16,102 bases of DNA, taken from assembly GCA_035651055.1 (NCBI GenBank), contig DASRGK010000096.1, positions 1 to 16,102 of the forward strand, in the 5' to 3' direction. Below are positions 7,007 to 14,164 of this stretch, piece after piece (position 1 is the stretch's first letter; each line of letters begins with the position of its first letter). Source of the DNA: JAFKKF01 sp035651055 (GTDB taxonomy: Bacteria; Pseudomonadota; Alphaproteobacteria; Rhizobiales; Kaistiaceae). Below the pieces are notes generated by a model. That model saw only the letters and a program-made list of their open reading frames with translations. It was not told the origin of the DNA and made no database searches. The position numbers and the translations under genes were made by a program.

Positions 7007-8767
7007 ATGGATGCCATGTCGCCGGTCGAGGAACTCGTCTTCACGATCGAGAATATCGCCGGCTTCGACAGCGCCGCCGGCGGCGATGCCGCGGCGCTTT
7101 CGCATGACACGCTGATCGAGATTCTGACCGAGGCCGACCGCTTTGCCGAACAGGAATTGGTCGAGGCCGACCGAAACGGCGACCGCATCGGCGCCACGTT
7201 CGCGAACGGCCGGGTGACGACAGCCCCCGGCTGGCCCGAACTCTACCGGCGCTGGCGCGCCGGCGGCTGGGCCGGGCTGGCCGCACCCCAGGAATTCGGC
7301 GGACAGGGACTGCCCATCATCGTCCACGCTGCAATCCAGGAAATCTGGAACGCCGGCTCTGCCTCCTTCGCCACCGGCGCGATGCTGCTTGCCGGCGCGA
7401 TCGACGCCCTTTCGTTCCACGCTTCCCCCGACCTCAAGGCGCGCTTCCTCCCCAGCCTCGTCTCCGGCGAGTGGATGGCGACGATGGACCTGACGGAGCC
7501 GGCGGCGGGTTCCGATCTCGGCGCCATCGCCACCCGGGCCGAGCCAGCGGCCGACGGATCGTGGCGCATCTTCGGCGAGAAGATTTTCATCACCTATGGC
7601 GACCACGACCTCACCCCGAACATCATCCACCTGGTCCTCGCGCGTGCGGCGGGGGCGCCCCAGGGTACCGCCGGCCTTTCTCTCTTCGTCGTGCCCAAAA
7701 TGCTCGGCACCGCCGTCAACGACATGGCAGTCGCGCGGATCGAACGGAAGCTCGGCCTCCACGGCACGCCGACCTGCGCGATGGTCTATGGCGGGCGCGG
7801 AGAAGGCGCGACCGGGTGGCTCGTCGGCGACCTCAACCGCGGCCTTGCCGCGATGTTCGCGATGATGAACTTCACGCGCATGAACGTCGCGATCCAGGGG
7901 ATCGGCGTGGCCGAGCGCTCCTTCCGGGACGCCCTCGCCTATGCCCGTCTGCGGCGACAGGGCAGCATCGGCGGGATACCGGTAGCCATCGCCGAGCATC
8001 CCGACGTCCAGGCGATGCTCGTTCGCATGCAGGCGCTGACGGCCGCGGCGCGCGCGCTTGCCTATTCCTGCGCCTACGCGATCGATCGCGGCCGCGCCGG
8101 CGGCGAGGACCTGCGCGGCGTGTGGTCGGATCGCGCCGCGCTCCTCACCCCGGTTGCCAAGGCCTTCGCCACCGATGCCGGCATCGAGGTCGCCAATCTC
8201 GGCATCCAGGTGCATGGCGGCGCCGGCTATATCGAGGATACGGGCGCGGCGCAGCGGCTCCGTGACGCGCGCATCTTTGCGATCTACGAAGGTACCAACG
8301 GCATCCAGGCCATCGATCTCGTCGTGCGAAAGCTTCCGCTTCGCGACGGGCGTATTGTCGAGGAATGGCTGCAGGAGTTGCGCGATGTCCTTGCCGCGGT
8401 ACGCGAACTCGGCTCACCGGCCCTCGGCAACACCGCCCAGCGCCTGGCGCCCGCGCTCGCGCAGTTCGAAGATGCGACGCGCTTCATGCTCGTTCGAGGC
8501 AGGAACCGGGTGGCGCTCGCCGCCGCCACGCCCTATTGCCGGCTCTTCGGCCTTGTCTCCGGCGCCGTTCTGCTTGCAAAAGGAGCGCTTCACGAAGGCG
8601 CCGCGGGTGGTACGTTCACGGCTCTTGCCCGTTACTTCGCCGAGTGCATGCTCGGCGAGGCAGGCGGGCTCCATGCGGCAATCAGCGAGGGCGCTCCAGC
8701 CTTGGATCAGGCAGCTTCCATGATCATCGGCGGCGATCGCCGTCCGTCGGCGCAGGGCGCGGCATGA
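7007..8767 (+). CDS. Acyl-CoA dehydrogenase, long form (DmdC-like family)
   Basis: The 586-residue protein is an FAD-dependent alpha,beta-dehydrogenase of acyl-CoA thioesters that would pass electrons to ETF. It has the long form with an extra C-terminal domain of about 130 residues, as in the DmdC (3-methylmercaptopropionyl-CoA dehydrogenase) and related families, rather than the usual 380-400 residues. Visible motifs are LTEPAAGSDLG (from residue 162; FAD/substrate loop), QVHGGAGYIEDTG and IYEGTNGIQAIDL, where Glu428 is the likely catalytic base. GGAG 6 bp upstream supports the start. Its stop overlaps the next gene as ATGA, so the two enzymes are probably made together. The substrate cannot be fixed. 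DmdC is only the best-known member of a wide group, and the neighbouring crotonase lacks the active-site pair of DmdD, which argues against a plain DMSP pathway. Confidence 0.93.
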   Translation: MDAMSPVEELVFTIENIAGFDSAAGGDAAALSHDTLIEILTEADRFAEQELVEADRNGDRIGATFANGRVTTAPGWPELYRRWRAGGWAGLAAPQEFGGQGLPIIVHAAIQEIWNAGSASFATGAMLLAGAIDALSFHASPDLKARFLPSLVSGEWMATMDLTEPAAGSDLGAIATRAEPAADGSWRIFGEKIFITYGDHDLTPNIIHLVLARAAGAPQGTAGLSLFVVPKMLGTAVNDMAVARIERKLGLHGTPTCAMVYGGRGEGATGWLVGDLNRGLAAMFAMMNFTRMNVAIQGIGVAERSFRDALAYARLRRQGSIGGIPVAIAEHPDVQAMLVRMQALTAAARALAYSCAYAIDRGRAGGEDLRGVWSDRAALLTPVAKAFATDAGIEVANLGIQVHGGAGYIEDTGAAQRLRDARIFAIYEGTNGIQAIDLVVRKLPLRDGRIVEEWLQELRDVLAAVRELGSPALGNTAQRLAPALAQFEDATRFMLVRGRNRVALAAATPYCRLFGLVSGAVLLAKGALHEGAAGGTFTALARYFAECMLGEAGGLHAAISEGAPALDQAASMIIGGDRRPSAQGAA

Positions 8768-9513
8768 GCCAGCACGTCTTCGTCGATGCCTCCGGCGGGG
8801 TGCAGACCATCCGCTTCGACCGGCCTGAGACCAACAACACCATCACCTCGGAAATGTACGAGGCGGCGGCCGACGCGATCTCCAACGGCGAGCGCGATTC
8901 CCGCATCCGCGTCTTCCTGATCGCGGGCATGCCGGGCGTCTTCACCGCCGGCCACGACTTTACCGAACTCGGGGAGTTCGCCCGCGACGGAAATTTCGGC
9001 AAGGCGCCGATCCGGTTCCTGAAGACGATCGCCACCGTCGAAAAGCCGATGATCGCCGCGGTCGACGGGCTCGCTGTCGGCATCGGCACGACGCTTCTCC
9101 TTCATTGCGACTATGTCGTTGCCAGCGAATGGTCGGTCTTCTCGGCGCCCTTCGTCGACCTCGGCCTTGCGCCCGAGGCCGGTTCGAGCCTCCTGGCGCC
9201 GCTCCTCATCGGCTATCACCGCGCCTTCGAAATGATCGTCATGGGCGAGCACTTCGACGCGCAGCGTGCTTTCCAGGCCGGCATCGTCAATCGCGTCGTC
9301 CCGGCCGAGCAGGTCGAGGAGGCCGGGCGCGAGGCCGCCCGGGCGCTCGCCGCCAAGCCCCCCGAGGCCGTGCGGCTGGCACGACGCCTTCTGCGCGGCG
9401 ACTCGCGCGCCCTTTTGCAGCGCATCGACGTCGAGGTGACCGGCTTCGGGGAACTCCGCCGGTCGCCCGCCGCGCAGGACGCGCTGCAGGCCTATCTCGA
9501 CCGCAAGCCGTGA
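8764..9513 (+). CDS. Crotonase-fold enoyl-CoA isomerase/hydratase family protein
   Basis: The 249-residue protein shows crotonase-fold signatures: IRFDRPETNN near the N-terminus, the oxyanion-hole segment FTAGHDF (residues 60-66), the second glycine-rich turn AVDGLAVGIGTTLLLHCD (99-116) and DLGLAPEAGSS (132-142). The glutamate of GGGCEL in true hydratases aligns with Thr110, and the glutamate of the PEILLG segment aligns with Phe130. Glu138 sits where the single catalytic glutamate of delta3,delta2-enoyl-CoA isomerases (ECI/PaaG-like) is found. I infer double-bond isomerisation rather than hydration. Start ATG 8764 overlaps the dehydrogenase stop. Its own stop overlaps the next start (TGATG), which indicates translational coupling. 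The long open frame upstream of 8764 is a shadow of the dehydrogenase gene. Confidence 0.9.
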   Translation: MSQHVFVDASGGVQTIRFDRPETNNTITSEMYEAAADAISNGERDSRIRVFLIAGMPGVFTAGHDFTELGEFARDGNFGKAPIRFLKTIATVEKPMIAAVDGLAVGIGTTLLLHCDYVVASEWSVFSAPFVDLGLAPEAGSSLLAPLLIGYHRAFEMIVMGEHFDAQRAFQAGIVNRVVPAEQVEEAGREAARALAAKPPEAVRLARRLLRGDSRALLQRIDVEVTGFGELRRSPAAQDALQAYLDRKP

Positions 9514-10439
9514 TGGCGACGCTCCTGGTCAGCGATCCGGTCTTTCTCGAGCACCTCGTGCCCGAGGGCCATCCGGAGCGGCCCGACCGTATCCGCGCGC
9601 TCGACCGCGCCTTCGCCGACCGGCGTTTCGCCGGCCTTGTCCGGAAATCGGCGCCCGCCGCAGGTGAAGCCCTGATCGAGCTGGCCCACCCCGCCTCGTA
9701 TGTTGCGCATATCCGCGATTCGGTGCCCGTGACGGGCCTGTCGCGCCTCGACGCCGACACGACACTGTCGCCGAAGAGCTACGTGGCGGCGATTCACGCC
9801 GCCGGCGCCGCCTGCCTGGCGGTCGACGAGGTCATCGGCGGCGCCGCCGCCAACGCCTTCTGCGCCGTGCGTCCGCCCGGCCATCACGCCGAGCCGGCCC
9901 GGGCGATGGGCTTCTGTCTCTTCAACAATGTCGCGATAGCGGCCCGCCATGCCCAGAAACAGCACGGCGCCAATAAGGTCGCGATCGTCGACTGGGACGT
10001 CCATCACGGCAACGGCACGCAGGCGATCTTCTGGTCCGACCCATCGGTCTTCTACGCCTCGACCCACCAGATGCCGCTTTATCCCGGCACCGGTGCGCCA
10101 GGCGAAACGGGCGTCGGCAATATCCTCAACCTGCCGCTCCGGCCGGGCGACGGCGGCAAGGAGTTCCGCGCGGCGTTCGAGGGCCGGCTGCTCCCGGCGG
10201 TCGATCGCTTCGCGCCCGACCTCCTCCTCATTTCGGCCGGCTTCGACGCGCATTGGCGCGACCCGCTCGCCGCGATCGAGCTGCAGGAAGAGGATTTTGC
10301 CTTCGCCACCGGCGCGCTGATGGAACTCGCCGCACGGCGTTGCGGCGGACGCATCGTCAGCGTGCTAGAGGGCGGCTATGATCTGACGGCGCTGGCCGCC
10401 TCGGCCGCTACCCACGTTGCCACCCTGATGGGCGCCTGA
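9513..10439 (+). CDS. HDAC-like zinc deacetylase (AcuC / acetylpolyamine amidohydrolase superfamily)
   Basis: The 308-residue protein has the complete arginase-deacetylase active site. It begins with GHPERPDRI. RPPGHHAE supplies the catalytic His124-His125 pair, and MGFCLFNNVAIAA follows. The zinc site is IVDWDVHHGNGT (Asp162, His164) together with SAGFDAH (Asp245). EGGYDL (Tyr289) supplies the transition-state tyrosine. It should be an active cytoplasmic zinc hydrolase that removes acetyl or other acyl groups from lysines or amines; AcuC and the acetylpolyamine amidohydrolases are known bacterial relatives. The frame is open far upstream, but ATG 9513, overlapping the crotonase stop, gives the normal N-terminus. 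Co-translation with two acyl-CoA enzymes suggests a link to acyl metabolism, and xseB follows after 14 bp. Confidence 0.94.
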   Translation: MATLLVSDPVFLEHLVPEGHPERPDRIRALDRAFADRRFAGLVRKSAPAAGEALIELAHPASYVAHIRDSVPVTGLSRLDADTTLSPKSYVAAIHAAGAACLAVDEVIGGAAANAFCAVRPPGHHAEPARAMGFCLFNNVAIAARHAQKQHGANKVAIVDWDVHHGNGTQAIFWSDPSVFYASTHQMPLYPGTGAPGETGVGNILNLPLRPGDGGKEFRAAFEGRLLPAVDRFAPDLLLISAGFDAHWRDPLAAIELQEEDFAFATGALMELAARRCGGRIVSVLEGGYDLTALAASAATHVATLMGA

Positions 10440-10453
10440 CCGGAATTTTCGCG

Positions 10454-10702
10454 ATGCCAGACCAGCCGGTGGAAGTCGGAACGCTGACCTTCGAGAAGGC
10501 GCTCGCCGAGCTCGAGCAGATCGTCGGGCGGCTGGAGCGCGGCGACGTGCCGCTTGCCGAGGCGATCAGCATCTACGAGCGCGGCGAGGCGCTGAAGAGG
10601 CGCTGCGAGGCGCTCCTCGGCGAGGCGGAAGGCCGGATCGAGAAGATCCGCCTCGGCGCCACGGGCGCGCCGCTCGGCACCGAGCCGCTCGATCCGGCAT
10701 AG
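10454..10702 (+). CDS. xseB: Exodeoxyribonuclease VII small subunit
   Basis: The 82-residue protein has the typical XseB length and pattern: LTFEKALAELEQIVGRLERGD followed by PLAEAISIYERGEALKRRCEALL, two amphipathic helices that form the small-subunit hairpin. Several copies bind one XseA to make exonuclease VII, which cuts single-stranded DNA from both ends in the cytoplasm. GGAA (10442-10445) lies 8 bp before the ATG. It follows the HDAC-like gene by 14 bp. In many alphaproteobacteria xseB lies near an HDAC-like gene and close to dxs, as here, although a pirin gene intervenes. xseA is not in the window. The stop codon lies at the edge of an 18-bp palindrome. Confidence 0.96.
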   Translation: MPDQPVEVGTLTFEKALAELEQIVGRLERGDVPLAEAISIYERGEALKRRCEALLGEAEGRIEKIRLGATGAPLGTEPLDPA

Positions 10703-10718
10703 GCACAGGCCTGTGCCT
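10701..10718. repeat. Perfect 18-bp palindrome at the xseB stop codon
   Basis: AGGCACAGGCCTGTGCCT is a perfect palindrome that begins within the TAG stop of xseB. No T-run follows, so a classical terminator is unlikely on either strand. It sits directly upstream of a TTGAGC element and of a second dyad in the pirin leader, which would also fit an operator. Its function is not visible from the sequence alone. Confidence 0.65.
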
Positions 10719-10746
10719 TGAGCGATGGCCTGCGATCGCTTACTTC
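10718..10746 (+). promoter_or_regulatory. Weak candidate promoter/dyad region of the pirin gene
   Basis: TTGAGC (10718-10723) is 17 bp from TACTTC (10741-10746). The -35 half is fair, but the -10 half is a poor match. The interval contains an interrupted dyad, AGCGAT (10721-10726) with ATCGCT (10735-10740), which includes the octamer GCGATCGC. A repressor binding here would cover the spacer. This is inferred from visual matches only. Confidence 0.2.
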
Positions 10747-10780
10747 CGCGCCGGCCCAAGTCAGGAGGCAAGGCAAAGCC

Positions 10781-11707
10781 ATGCGCCCGCTCCCCCTTCC
10801 CGATCCCGCGCTCGGCGACGTCGCCGCCGCCGATGCCATCGACATGGTCATCCTCCCGCGGATGACCGAGATCGAGAAATTCACCATCCGCCGGGCTCTC
10901 CCCTCGGCCAAGAAACAGATGGTCGGTCCGTTCATCTTCCTCGACCATTTCGGGCCGGGTGAACTCATTTCGGGCGAGCGCTTCGACGTGCGGCCGCATC
11001 CGCATATCGGCCTCGCTACGGTCAGCTATCTTCGCCAGGGTACCGTCCGGCATCGCGACTCGATCGGCAGCCTGCAGGACATCCTCCCCGGCGACGTGAA
11101 CTGGATGACGGCCGGCCGCGGCATCGCCCATTCGGAGCGCTCGCCCGACGAGACGGTCAATACCGTGCGTCCGACGCACGGCTTCCAGACCTGGGTGGCC
11201 CTGCCGAAGAGGCATGAGGAAGCGGAAGCCTCCTTCTTCCACCACCCCAGGACCGACCTGCCGGTGATCGCGGGCGAGGGCGCGACGGTGCAGCTTGCCG
11301 TGGGGACGCTCTACGGCGCGCGGGCGCCGGTCGCCACCTTCTCGGAGATGTTCTTCGCCGACGTCAGCCTCGAAGCCGGCGCGCGCCTGCCGGTCGACAC
11401 GCTCCACGCCGAGCGCGGCATCTACCTCACCGAGGGCTCGATCGAGATCGCCGGCGAGGCCTACGAGGCTGGCCGCCTGATCGTGCTCAAGCCCGGCGCA
11501 GCGCTCGCCGTCCGTGCCGTCACGCCGGCCACCTTCGTCCTTCTTGGCGGCGAGCCGATGGACGGGCCGCGGCATGTCTGGTGGAATTTCGTCTCATCCT
11601 CCAAGGAAAGGATCGAGGAGGCCAAGAACGACTGGAAGCTCGGGCGGTTCGACAAGGTCTTCGGCGACGAGGAGGAATTCATTCCTTTGCCGCCGGAGCG
11701 CCGCTGA
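10781..11707 (+). CDS. Pirin family protein (bicupin)
   Basis: The 308-residue protein is a pirin-type double cupin. The metal-binding set is complete: RPHPHIGLATVSYL (His73, His75) and GRGIAHSERS (His117, Glu119) correspond to the four iron ligands of human pirin. Other family segments are RRALPSAKKQMVGPFIF (37-53) and GDVNWMTAGRG. The C-terminal cupin reads GSIEIAGEAYEAG and LLGGEPMDGPRHVWWNFVSSS. Bacterial relatives include quercetinases and redox- or metal-responsive regulators, so the actual role is open. The frame extends to a TTG at 10718, but ATG 10781, preceded by AGGAGG (10763-10768, a long 12-bp spacing), gives the DPALGDVAAADAID lead-in common in Hyphomicrobiales pirins. It is separated from xseB by 78 bp and from dxs by 114 bp, so it may be a single-gene unit. 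Confidence 0.93.
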   Translation: MRPLPLPDPALGDVAAADAIDMVILPRMTEIEKFTIRRALPSAKKQMVGPFIFLDHFGPGELISGERFDVRPHPHIGLATVSYLRQGTVRHRDSIGSLQDILPGDVNWMTAGRGIAHSERSPDETVNTVRPTHGFQTWVALPKRHEEAEASFFHHPRTDLPVIAGEGATVQLAVGTLYGARAPVATFSEMFFADVSLEAGARLPVDTLHAERGIYLTEGSIEIAGEAYEAGRLIVLKPGAALAVRAVTPATFVLLGGEPMDGPRHVWWNFVSSSKERIEEAKNDWKLGRFDKVFGDEEEFIPLPPERR

Positions 11708-11765
11708 CCGCCTCGCTTTGGCCGGGTTCGCGCCCTAAGTGCCTGTAACCGGCAGAAACGCCGCG

Positions 11766-11801
11766 TTGCACCGCCTCCGGCCGTGATGTAACCCTCACGG
11801 C
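11766..11801 (+). promoter_or_regulatory. Dyad and possible promoter in the dxs leader
   Basis: The 114-bp gap before dxs contains GCCGTGA (11780-11786) and TCACGGC (11795-11801), an inverted repeat with an 8-base loop. A TTGCAC (11766-11771) stands 15 bp before TGTAAC (11787-11792), which lies in the loop. Both boxes are partial matches. The hairpin ends 20 bp before the GTG start and has no T-run. It could be a promoter overlapped by an operator or simply a leader hairpin. Confidence 0.25.
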
Positions 11802-11821
11802 GCTGCTTCCCAAGGCCCGCC

Positions 11822-13738
11822 GTGACTCCATCGACAACCCCACTCCTTGACCGGGTCAGCATGCCCGACGACCTGCGGCGGCTGCCCGAGGCGAGCCTGC
11901 CGCAGCTCGCCGACGAATTGCGCAAGGAGACGATTTCCGCCGTCTCGGTCACCGGGGGCCATCTCGGCGCCGGCCTCGGCGTCATCGAACTGACCGTCGC
12001 CCTCCATTATGTCTTCAACACCCCGCAGGACCGGCTGATCTGGGACGTCGGCCACCAGGCCTACCCGCACAAGATCCTGACCGGCCGCCGCGACCGCATC
12101 CGTACCCTCCGCCAGCCGGGCGGCCTCTCCGGCTTCACCAAGCGCGACGAGAGCCAATACGACCCGTTCGGCGCGGCGCACGCCTCGACCTCGATCTCCG
12201 CCGGTCTGGGCATGGCCGTCGCGCGTGATCTTCGGGGCGGCGACAATGCCGTCATCTGCGTCATCGGCGACGGCGCGATGTCGGCGGGCATGGCCTACGA
12301 GGCGATGAACAATGCCGGACACCTCAAGTCCCGGCTGATCGTTGTTCTCAACGACAACGACATGTCGATCGCGCGGCCGGTCGGCGCGATGTCGGCCTAT
12401 CTCGCCCGCCTCGTATCCGGCCCGACCTACCGGCGCTTCCGCGCGCTTGGCAAGAAGATCGCGGGCTGGATGCCGCGCTTCATCCGCGACAAGATCAAGC
12501 TGACCGAGGAATATGCCCGCGGCTTCTGGACCGGCGGCACGCTCTTCGAGGAGCTCGGCTTCTACTATGTCGGGCCGATCGACGGCCACAACTTCGCCCA
12601 CCTCCTGCCAGTCCTGAAGAACGTCCGCGACATGCGGAACGGGCCGATCCTCGTCCACGTCCGCACCCAGAAGGGCAAGGGCTACGCGCCGGCGGAGGAG
12701 TCGGAGGACAAGTATCACGGCGTCGCCAGGTTCGACGTGATCACCGGCGCGCAGGCGAAAAGCGGCATCAATCTCCCCTCCTATACCCGCGTCTTTGCCG
12801 ACAGCCTCATCGGCGAGGCGCGGAAGGACGACCGGATCGTCGCGATCACGGCCGCGATGCCCGCCGGAACCGGGCTCGACCTCTTCGCCGCGGAATTCCC
12901 GGGGCGCTGTTTCGACGTCGGTATCGCCGAGCAGCACGCCGTCACCTTCGCTGCCGGCCTCGCCACCGAGGGCTACAGGCCGTTCGCCGCGATCTACTCG
13001 ACGTTCCTCCAGCGCGCCTACGACCAGGTCGTCCATGACGTGGCGATCCAGCGCCTGCCGGTGCGCTTTGCCATAGACCGTGCCGGCTTCGTCGGTGCCG
13101 ACGGGGCGACCCATGCCGGCTCGTTCGACATAGCCTATCTCGCGAGCCTCCCCGGCTTCGTCGTGATGGCCGCGGGCGACGAGGCCGAGCTTCGTCACAT
13201 GGTCGCGACCGCGGTCGCCATCGACGACCGGCCCTCGGCCTTCCGTTACCCGCGCGGCGAAGGCATCGGCGTCGACCTGCCGGCGACCGGCACGCCGCTC
13301 GAGATCGGTCGCGGCCGCATCCTCGGCGAGGGCACCAAGATCGCGCTCCTCTCCTTCGGCGCCAGGCTCGGCGAGTGCCTCAAGGCGAAGCAGGAACTGG
13401 ACGGGCTCGGTCTGTCGACCACGGTCGCCGATGCGCGTTTCGCAAAACCCCTCGACACCGCACTCATCGACCGGCTGGTGCGCGAGCATGAAGTGCTGGT
13501 TACGGTCGAGGAAGGCTCGATCGGCGGCTTTGCAGCGCAGGTTCTCGACCACCTGTCGCGCTCCGGCGCCCTCGATCGCGGCGTCAAGGTGCGGACGCTC
13601 ATCATGCCCGACCGCTTCGTCGACCACGGCAAGCCGGAGGCGATGTATGCCGCGGCGGGCCTCGATGCCGCGGGAATCGTTCGCGCCGCCTTCGCCGCGC
13701 TCGGCCAGGTCGCGACAATCCCGGTGAAGCGGGCCTGA
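11822..13738 (+). CDS. dxs: 1-Deoxy-D-xylulose-5-phosphate synthase
   Basis: The 638-residue enzyme condenses pyruvate and glyceraldehyde 3-phosphate to DXP, the committed first step of the MEP isoprenoid pathway, which also feeds thiamine and B6 synthesis in some bacteria. It uses thiamine diphosphate in the cytoplasm. Visible motifs are GGHLGAGLG (His47), DVGHQAYPHKILTGRR, the cofactor motif GDGAMSAGMAYEAMNNAG (from Gly149) ending at LNDNDMSIA, and VGIAEQHA with Glu370, the same number as the catalytic glutamate of E. coli Dxs. The start is GTG 11822, which gives the family N-terminus TPLLDRV and has AAGG 6 bp upstream. An in-frame ATG at residue 14 would cut into this region. The stop TGA overlaps the ATG of the following small gene, so a copper-related gene is translationally coupled to dxs. 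Confidence 0.97.
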   Translation: MTPSTTPLLDRVSMPDDLRRLPEASLPQLADELRKETISAVSVTGGHLGAGLGVIELTVALHYVFNTPQDRLIWDVGHQAYPHKILTGRRDRIRTLRQPGGLSGFTKRDESQYDPFGAAHASTSISAGLGMAVARDLRGGDNAVICVIGDGAMSAGMAYEAMNNAGHLKSRLIVVLNDNDMSIARPVGAMSAYLARLVSGPTYRRFRALGKKIAGWMPRFIRDKIKLTEEYARGFWTGGTLFEELGFYYVGPIDGHNFAHLLPVLKNVRDMRNGPILVHVRTQKGKGYAPAEESEDKYHGVARFDVITGAQAKSGINLPSYTRVFADSLIGEARKDDRIVAITAAMPAGTGLDLFAAEFPGRCFDVGIAEQHAVTFAAGLATEGYRPFAAIYSTFLQRAYDQVVHDVAIQRLPVRFAIDRAGFVGADGATHAGSFDIAYLASLPGFVVMAAGDEAELRHMVATAVAIDDRPSAFRYPRGEGIGVDLPATGTPLEIGRGRILGEGTKIALLSFGARLGECLKAKQELDGLGLSTTVADARFAKPLDTALIDRLVREHEVLVTVEEGSIGGFAAQVLDHLSRSGALDRGVKVRTLIMPDRFVDHGKPEAMYAAAGLDAAGIVRAAFAALGQVATIPVKRA

Positions 13739-14094
13739 TGACGCTCGCCGGCCGCCTCCGGGTCGACCGCGACGCCCGCTCGATCGGCCTCGCCCTCGTC
13801 CTGCTCGTCCTCGTCAACGCGATCGCCGCCGGCATCGCCGGTGCGGCACGCGCCGACAGCTCGCATTCCGTCTTCTGCGGCGCCGCCGGCGGCCAACCCG
13901 GCGATGGCGCTCTGCATCCCAACCGCGACCACGATTGCTGCATTCCGGCGGCCTCGGCCGCCCCGGAGGCGGGGCCGCCGGTCCTCGGTTTTAACCCGCT
14001 TCCGTCGCGCGCACCGCAGATCGCGCGCGACGATCGCTGGGAGAGCGTCCGCCCCCTGCTTGCGGCGGAACCCCGCGGGCCGCCTCTCATCTGA
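13738..14094 (+). CDS. Small secreted Cys/His protein, DUF2946-like, probably copper-related
   Basis: The 118-residue protein has a basic start, a hydrophobic helix (about residues 15-37) and an ARA signal-peptidase site at 37-39, so it is probably exported. The mature part has metal-ligand candidates His43, Cys47, His60, His65, Cys67 and Cys68 (the last three in DHDCCIP) and ends in PRGPPLI. The pattern of an export signal, CG, a His-rich stretch, a paired cysteine motif and a final RGPP resembles DUF2946 proteins, which I recall beside copper genes. The assignment rests on this pattern and on the following PCu(A)C and Sco genes. ATG 13738 overlaps the dxs stop as TGATG. Its precise function is unknown. 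It might bind copper in the periplasm or assist loading of the downstream chaperones. Confidence 0.65.
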   Translation: MTLAGRLRVDRDARSIGLALVLLVLVNAIAAGIAGAARADSSHSVFCGAAGGQPGDGALHPNRDHDCCIPAASAAPEAGPPVLGFNPLPSRAPQIARDDRWESVRPLLAAEPRGPPLI

Positions 14095-14118
14095 CGGAAG
14101 TCCGCGTCATTCTTCCGT
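14094..14118. repeat. Inverted repeat after the DUF2946-like gene
   Basis: ACGGAAG (14094-14100) pairs with CTTCCGT (14112-14118) across an 11-base loop, immediately after the stop codon. No T-run follows. It may be an mRNA hairpin that partly separates expression of the small gene from the copper chaperone, or a protein-binding dyad. Further on, CTCTCATGAGAG (14142-14153) is a perfect 12-bp palindrome just before the chaperone start. Confidence 0.5.
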
Positions 14119-14164
14119 TGGGACGCGCCCGGCGCGCTCCCCTCTCATGAGAGACTCAAATCCG

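Noticed and set aside
6911..8215. 434-codon open frame antisense to the acyl-CoA dehydrogenase gene
   Set aside because: Same composition artefact; the sense strand carries a complete FAD-enzyme signature.
8365..9513. Longer version of the crotonase (382 codons)
   Set aside because: The extra N-terminal part is an out-of-frame reading of the dehydrogenase gene, and homologous sequence begins at the ATG overlapping its stop.
7007..9513. DMSP demethylation genes dmdC-dmdD
   Set aside because: No DmdB ligase is present and the crotonase lacks the two glutamates of DmdD, so the specific pathway name is not supported.
9105..10439. Longer version of the HDAC-like protein (444 codons), a possible fusion
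   Set aside because: The first 136 codons are an Arg/Ala-rich shadow of the crotonase gene. The family N-terminus begins at ATG 9513.
11795..13627. 610-codon open frame antisense to dxs
   Set aside because: The dxs frame is certain from its motifs. The antisense translation is charged and repetitive without family features, so it is a composition artefact.
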